A stretch of 64,000 nt of DNA, taken from contig CP142451.1 of NCBI GenBank assembly GCA_038049695.1, positions 5,454,001 through 5,518,000 on the forward strand, read 5' to 3'. Within the stretch, counting starts at the first letter, position 1, and the number at the start of each line of letters is the position of its first letter. The stretch comes from Cinnamomum chago. Lineage: Eukaryota; Streptophyta; Magnoliopsida; Laurales; Lauraceae. This document shows, in pieces, positions 60,033-64,000 of this stretch. The notes beneath the pieces were generated by a model. That model was not told the origin of the DNA and ran no database searches. It saw only the letters and a list, made by a program, of their open reading frames with translations. A program made the translations under genes and the position numbers.

Positions 60033-63000
60033 ATGGCCAAGGAAAAGAGAGAGAGGAAAGTCATCGCCTTTGCAGGAGCTGCTGCTGCTGCTGCTTTAGC
60101 CCTAAATCTCCTTCTCACTGCAATCAACTCCCATAGAAACAAGAAGAAGAAGAAGACCACCAAAGGTACGAAAGAATATGAAAACATAACCATGTAAATC
60201 AAATTACATGGAAAAGAACAAAACTTGGGCGAGTTGTCTGCAACTTACATCGTCTAAATCGGGTTATTCCAACCGTTTCTGTGAGGATTTGGATCTTGCA
60301 TTTTGGTGAAAAGCTCATGTTTTGATTGTCTTTTTTTTTATAATCGTGAGAGAGTATCTGATTATGTGGAAATCATTTTCTGTGGAAAAGGAAGATTGGG
60401 TTTTTGGAGAGCATGATTTTTTGTCGTTTGATGTCAAGGTTTTTCTGGGATTTTGTTTTCTGGGGTGAAAGCAATCTTCACTATTTGTTCTGGGGAGAGC
60501 AGATTCGGACCCAAGATAAAAGAAGAGTGCCTCATTTCACTGTGGAGAATGTTCTACGGAACCAAACAATGGAAAATGATAACCATGGAGAAAATGAAAT
60601 CTTTGGTTTCTGTTTTTCACAGAAAATGAATTCACATGTGGAACCTGTTGCGTACAAACATGCCATTGATGAAAGATGAGATTTTTATTTGTTTCATGTC
60701 TCTGAAACATTTGTATTGCGTATCGCTCAAAGCCTTATAACCACACCAGCCCACTTGATAGAAATGCTTTTTTGGATGCTATGGTTTTCTGAAACACACC
60801 CGTAATGATATAAATACAAATAAGATTTTGATGTTTCTTTTTTTATCCCATACTTTATTTCATTGCTGCAGAGCTCCCTGGACTAGTTGTTCAGGTTAAT
60901 CTTTCGCCATCTGAAGTTCTCAAGTTATCCGACAATGTCATTGCTAAATCTAAAGCGGTTCATGATGCTGTAGCTTCAGTTCCCCTTAACAAAGTATTTG
61001 CCAATTCCCATCCTTCATCGTTCTTTTCTTTTATGCGTGAAAGGCGTGCTCAGCATTTTTGTTTGAATTTCAATTATTTTTTTTGCAAAGATCTTTTTTC
61101 ATGTTTTAAGGAAGACTAGCATTTTGGGTAATCATAAATGAAAGTTCTAAGTGCTGATAGGTTGTATCAAGTCTGGCGTCTGGCGGATGATGGAAGTGTC
61201 TTCTATGATTTGCATTTATCATTTTTAACTTGTCATGGTGGTATTTGATATTTGTGCTATGTCCTATACTGGATATTGATGTTGAGACCTTTTTATTTTT
61301 AACACATCAATGTTGTATCTTCTTTTGCATGACGATATTTGTATGTATTCCTTATTTTGACTGGCAGTTACTTCAAAAGAGCTGAATTGTTATAAAATGA
61401 ACAAAATATCTCATATCTTTACTGCAGTAACTTTCTCTGCACTCTTCCATTTACTCACCATACGCTAGAGATGAGAGAGCTAATAGTTGTTAGAATCAGT
61501 TATGGTATTGTACACAGAGATAGAAAAAAGTTTCTGAAAAAAATTGGAAGGAGCTGAACATATTGGAATCGGGTCATCTAATTAAAATCACCAAAACACC
61601 AACAAAGAAAAACTGAAATTTAAAATCCCCGCGACCTTGCTTTGGCACCTAATAATGCAGAGGAAGGGGGAAGGAAAGAACATAGGTCAATCTCCACATC
61701 AAGCTTATCTCTCTCACATATGCATATGACTTGTTGTCACTTCTAGTAAGAAAAATGGGGCCCTCTACTTAAGCAATACTGGTCAACCAGGGTCATTGGA
61801 CCTTCTCTTTTATGCAAGTGGGCCTTGGGCTTGGACTGCAGCATTTGGGAGCTACGGAAAGAAATGAACACGAGAATTTTTGAGAATTCTTTCGTCTGTC
61901 CATGTGGTGGAGGAAGTTAAAGTTGATATTTCTTGATGGGCTCCGGGCTGTATAGGATTTCAATGGAAGTACCTTCAAGGATATTCTCATACACATGACA
62001 GTTTATAATTTGCTTGTCTCCTTGATAAGTTTGATATGCTTTTTCTTGAGTTATCTGTTTGGGCTATCTTGAATTAATTCTCTTTGATTCAATCTGTGAT
62101 GTGATGTACTTTCCTTCGCCATAACCTTCCTGTTAATGACTAATGATTATAAAAATCTCATTCAATTGCATTTTGCATGACTTTTGTGATTCACAATGTA
62201 GATCACCTGTCTAGATTATGGTTAATCGTGACATTCCCTATATAATCTATTAATCTGTTTTCTTGTTGAACTTTTCATGGTTACCATTATGGACTCCTGG
62301 ATAATCAATTACTTAACCTCTAATATAACATGCTCTGCAGGCCACATATATGAATGTTATCCAGCCATTAGCTGAATTAGAGGCACAACAGTTCCCATTG
62401 GTTCAATCATGTGCATTCCAAAAGATGGTATCCCCTTTTGATGATGTGAGGAAGGCCAGTGCTGAGGCTGAGAGAAGAATTGATGCTCATCTTCTGATGT
62501 GCAGGTGTTGCATTTTATTATTATTTTTATTACAGTTATGCATACTGTAGCTCTGTGTGTGTGTGTATAGAGAGAGTACAAATGTGAGTGTTCTAGAAAA
62601 CCAAAATTGCAGTCAAGGCAAGCAAAGAGGATCCAATTAATGACTGGCATGTTTCTGCCTTCCATTTAGGATATCTGCGAGTCACTCTTTTGTTGTCTTG
62701 CAATAACGAAAGCTTCTTGATATATTGTTTTTCATAAAGTTGAAGGTTGCAATTAATGATTAGCATATCTCTGCATTTGGGATAGCTGGGAGTCACTCTT
62801 GGACGATTCCTGAATAGTTCCATCAATGTACCCTAAACTAAGAATTCCACCAAGAACCAATTCGGCTGAATATGACCATTGATTATAAATTTTTTACTGT
62901 TAAACAATTAAACTGTGAGTTTTGCGTTAGGGGTTAAATTCCCTATTGATCTAGATGAGGTACTAATTACATTAATTCCCTATTGATTTAGATGAGGAAC

Positions 63001-64000
63001 TGTTGCATTTTCTCTCTCTTGCTTGGTTTCCATGTCAAGCCCTTGAGCCAGAAACCCTTTATTGAAAAAAAAAAAAAAAAACCAACAGTCCACTAGATAA
63101 CTTCCAAACAAACTAAAAACAGTATGTTTATGATATAATTTGAACAAATCCTAACTCACAGGTCAAACCGATGACATTAGATGTTTAAACTCCCAAGCAC
63201 AACAATAGGTTTTTCTCTTTACAAATCAGAGAAAAATGGTCTTGAATACCCAACCTGCATAGAAGGGGTTGTCGCAACTTTCCTTACAAAAGCTAGGCCA
63301 CCAGGGGTGCCTAGATACTGACATCAGCAAGTATAGGTTCTGAATTCGGCCTTAGGGTTATGACGTCACCAAATCTGAACCCAAAAATCTTCTACAGCGT
63401 TCTCACAAACCCTAGGTAGTCTTTATCTCCTCTTTTGATAACAGACAAATGAAGGGAGGTACCTGTTTTTGGCTATCAAACATTCAAATTCAAGGTCAAC
63501 ATTCAGTCAATGATGAAATTATCTGTGTGACTTGTTTTCTCCTTCGTATCAACACATTATTCATCATGTCTTCTTTAGATGATGGAAATTGATGAGGGTT
63601 GGAGCAAATAATTGATCCAAGGCAACAAAAATCAAACCTGGTGAACTCGCTTGAAGAACTGATGACCTTTGCTATGTTTGGCTAATCTAAACCACTTAAA
63701 AATCTCATTTTTTTGGCCAATCCAAACCCCTAGGGTCTGTCATATGGTAGCCTCGTGCTACCTTGCATGTCTGCTCTGATACCATGTTAAAACATCCGCA
63801 ATAATAGTTCTAGTTTTTTTTTACCATTAAAAAAAGTTTCTAGTTTTTTTTTTTTTTTTTTCCTCGAAGGCCTCGAAAACCTTCATAAGAAAGAAAATGA
63901 GCAGAAGAGAGAGAATTTGGAAGGGGAGAGTTATGGCTGTTATTCCTTTAGGGTTAGACAACCCTTCACATACATAGTTTTACTTTTATTGAAAATTACA
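60033..64000 (+). CDS. TOPL: Thimet oligopeptidase-like M3 metallopeptidase (5' part)
   Basis: Exons 60033-60165, 60872-60993 and 62341-62504 join in phase to give the first 139 residues; the rest lies beyond the window. Residues 10-31 form an Ala/Leu-rich hydrophobic helix between basic clusters (KEKRERK and NKKKKK), suggesting an organelle-targeting or membrane-anchor segment. The sequence then reads SPSEVLKLSDNVIAKSKAVH, VASVPL, LAELEAQQFPLVQSC and KASAEAERRIDAHLL, as in the N-terminal region of the plant protein related to Arabidopsis At1g67690. The family cleaves short peptides using an HEXXH zinc site, which would be encoded further downstream and is not visible here. Intron 3 exceeds 1.49 kb and holds a partial Copia-type element. 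The start is the first ATG after a stop-rich leader. Confidence 0.9.
63773..63784 (-). other. Primer-binding site of a Copia-type element
   Basis: On the minus strand the sequence reads TGGTATCAGAGC, complementary to the 3' end of initiator-methionine tRNA, directly after an LTR end (TAACA). This is the standard primer site of many Copia and TRIM elements. Confidence 0.75.
63785..64000 (-). mobile_element. Partial LTR at the window edge (Copia or TRIM)
   Basis: Read on the minus strand, this segment ends GTTTTAACA immediately before the primer-binding site TGGTATCAGAGC, so it is the 3' part of a 5' LTR. It includes poly-T tracts near 63815 and 63850. The LTR start lies beyond the window. No pol coding sequence is recognisable to the left, so the element could be non-autonomous or decayed. 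It lies in intron 3 of the oligopeptidase gene, in opposite orientation. Confidence 0.6.

Overview
The window is nuclear DNA of a flowering plant. Its protein genes have GT-AG introns of 74 bp to more than 11 kb, and it carries plant-type LTR retrotransposons, a CACTA element, a Cassandra TRIM with a 5S-like LTR, hAT and PIF/Harbinger-type elements, tRNA-derived SINEs and TTTAGGG-type telomere-like repeats. The AT-rich DNA and very long transposon-filled introns would suit a woody lineage such as a magnoliid, but the sequence alone does not fix the species. Nothing bacterial was seen.

Three host genes can be reconstructed exon by exon. (1) 16961-7873, minus strand: a complete eight-coding-exon gene for a PUX1-type UBX-domain cofactor of CDC48/p97, 252 residues, with a TATA box near 17160. 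(2) 33066-56479, plus strand: a FAR2/MALE STERILITY 2-type plastid fatty acyl-CoA reductase, about 587 residues. Its exons are spread over 23.4 kb by inserted elements. (3) 60033 to beyond the window end, plus strand: the first three exons of an M3-family thimet oligopeptidase-like gene. Genes 1 and 2 are divergent and separated by about 16 kb of repeats.

Layout. 1-7872: intergenic, with a SINE, MITE-like repeats and short tandem duplications. 7873-17170: PUX1, whose introns hold a LINE remnant, a rearranged Cassandra-type LTR, a MITE and a SINE. 17171-32690: intergenic repeats, including three PIF-type MITEs, an inverted pair of Copia-type LTR fragments, a 150-bp-period array, a 1.5-kb hAT-type element with an exact 8-bp target duplication, and two Helitron-like segments. 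33066-56479: the reductase gene with a 3.77-kb CACTA element in its transit-peptide exon (TSD AGA), a Cassandra TRIM in intron 2, an 11.2-kb Tat-lineage Ty3/Gypsy element exactly at the 3' end of intron 7 (TSD CTTAG), and a 2.3-kb solo LTR in intron 9 (TSD GTCCC). 56480-60032: intergenic, with an inverted copy of one reductase exon and a long-TIR element. 60033-64000: the oligopeptidase gene, with a partial Copia-type element at the right edge.

The most unusual feature is how the reductase gene tolerates its insertions. The Gypsy element landed so that its 5-bp target duplication re-creates the splice acceptor next to exon 8. The CACTA element interrupts exon 1, and the downstream frame fits only if the element is spliced out as an intron; precise excision would leave a stop. 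The Gypsy element also has an antisense, apparently spliced gene and a 49-bp tandem array. Its two LTRs differ at only 5 of 699 positions, so it is young, but its polymerase frame is broken just after the reverse transcriptase YIDD motif.
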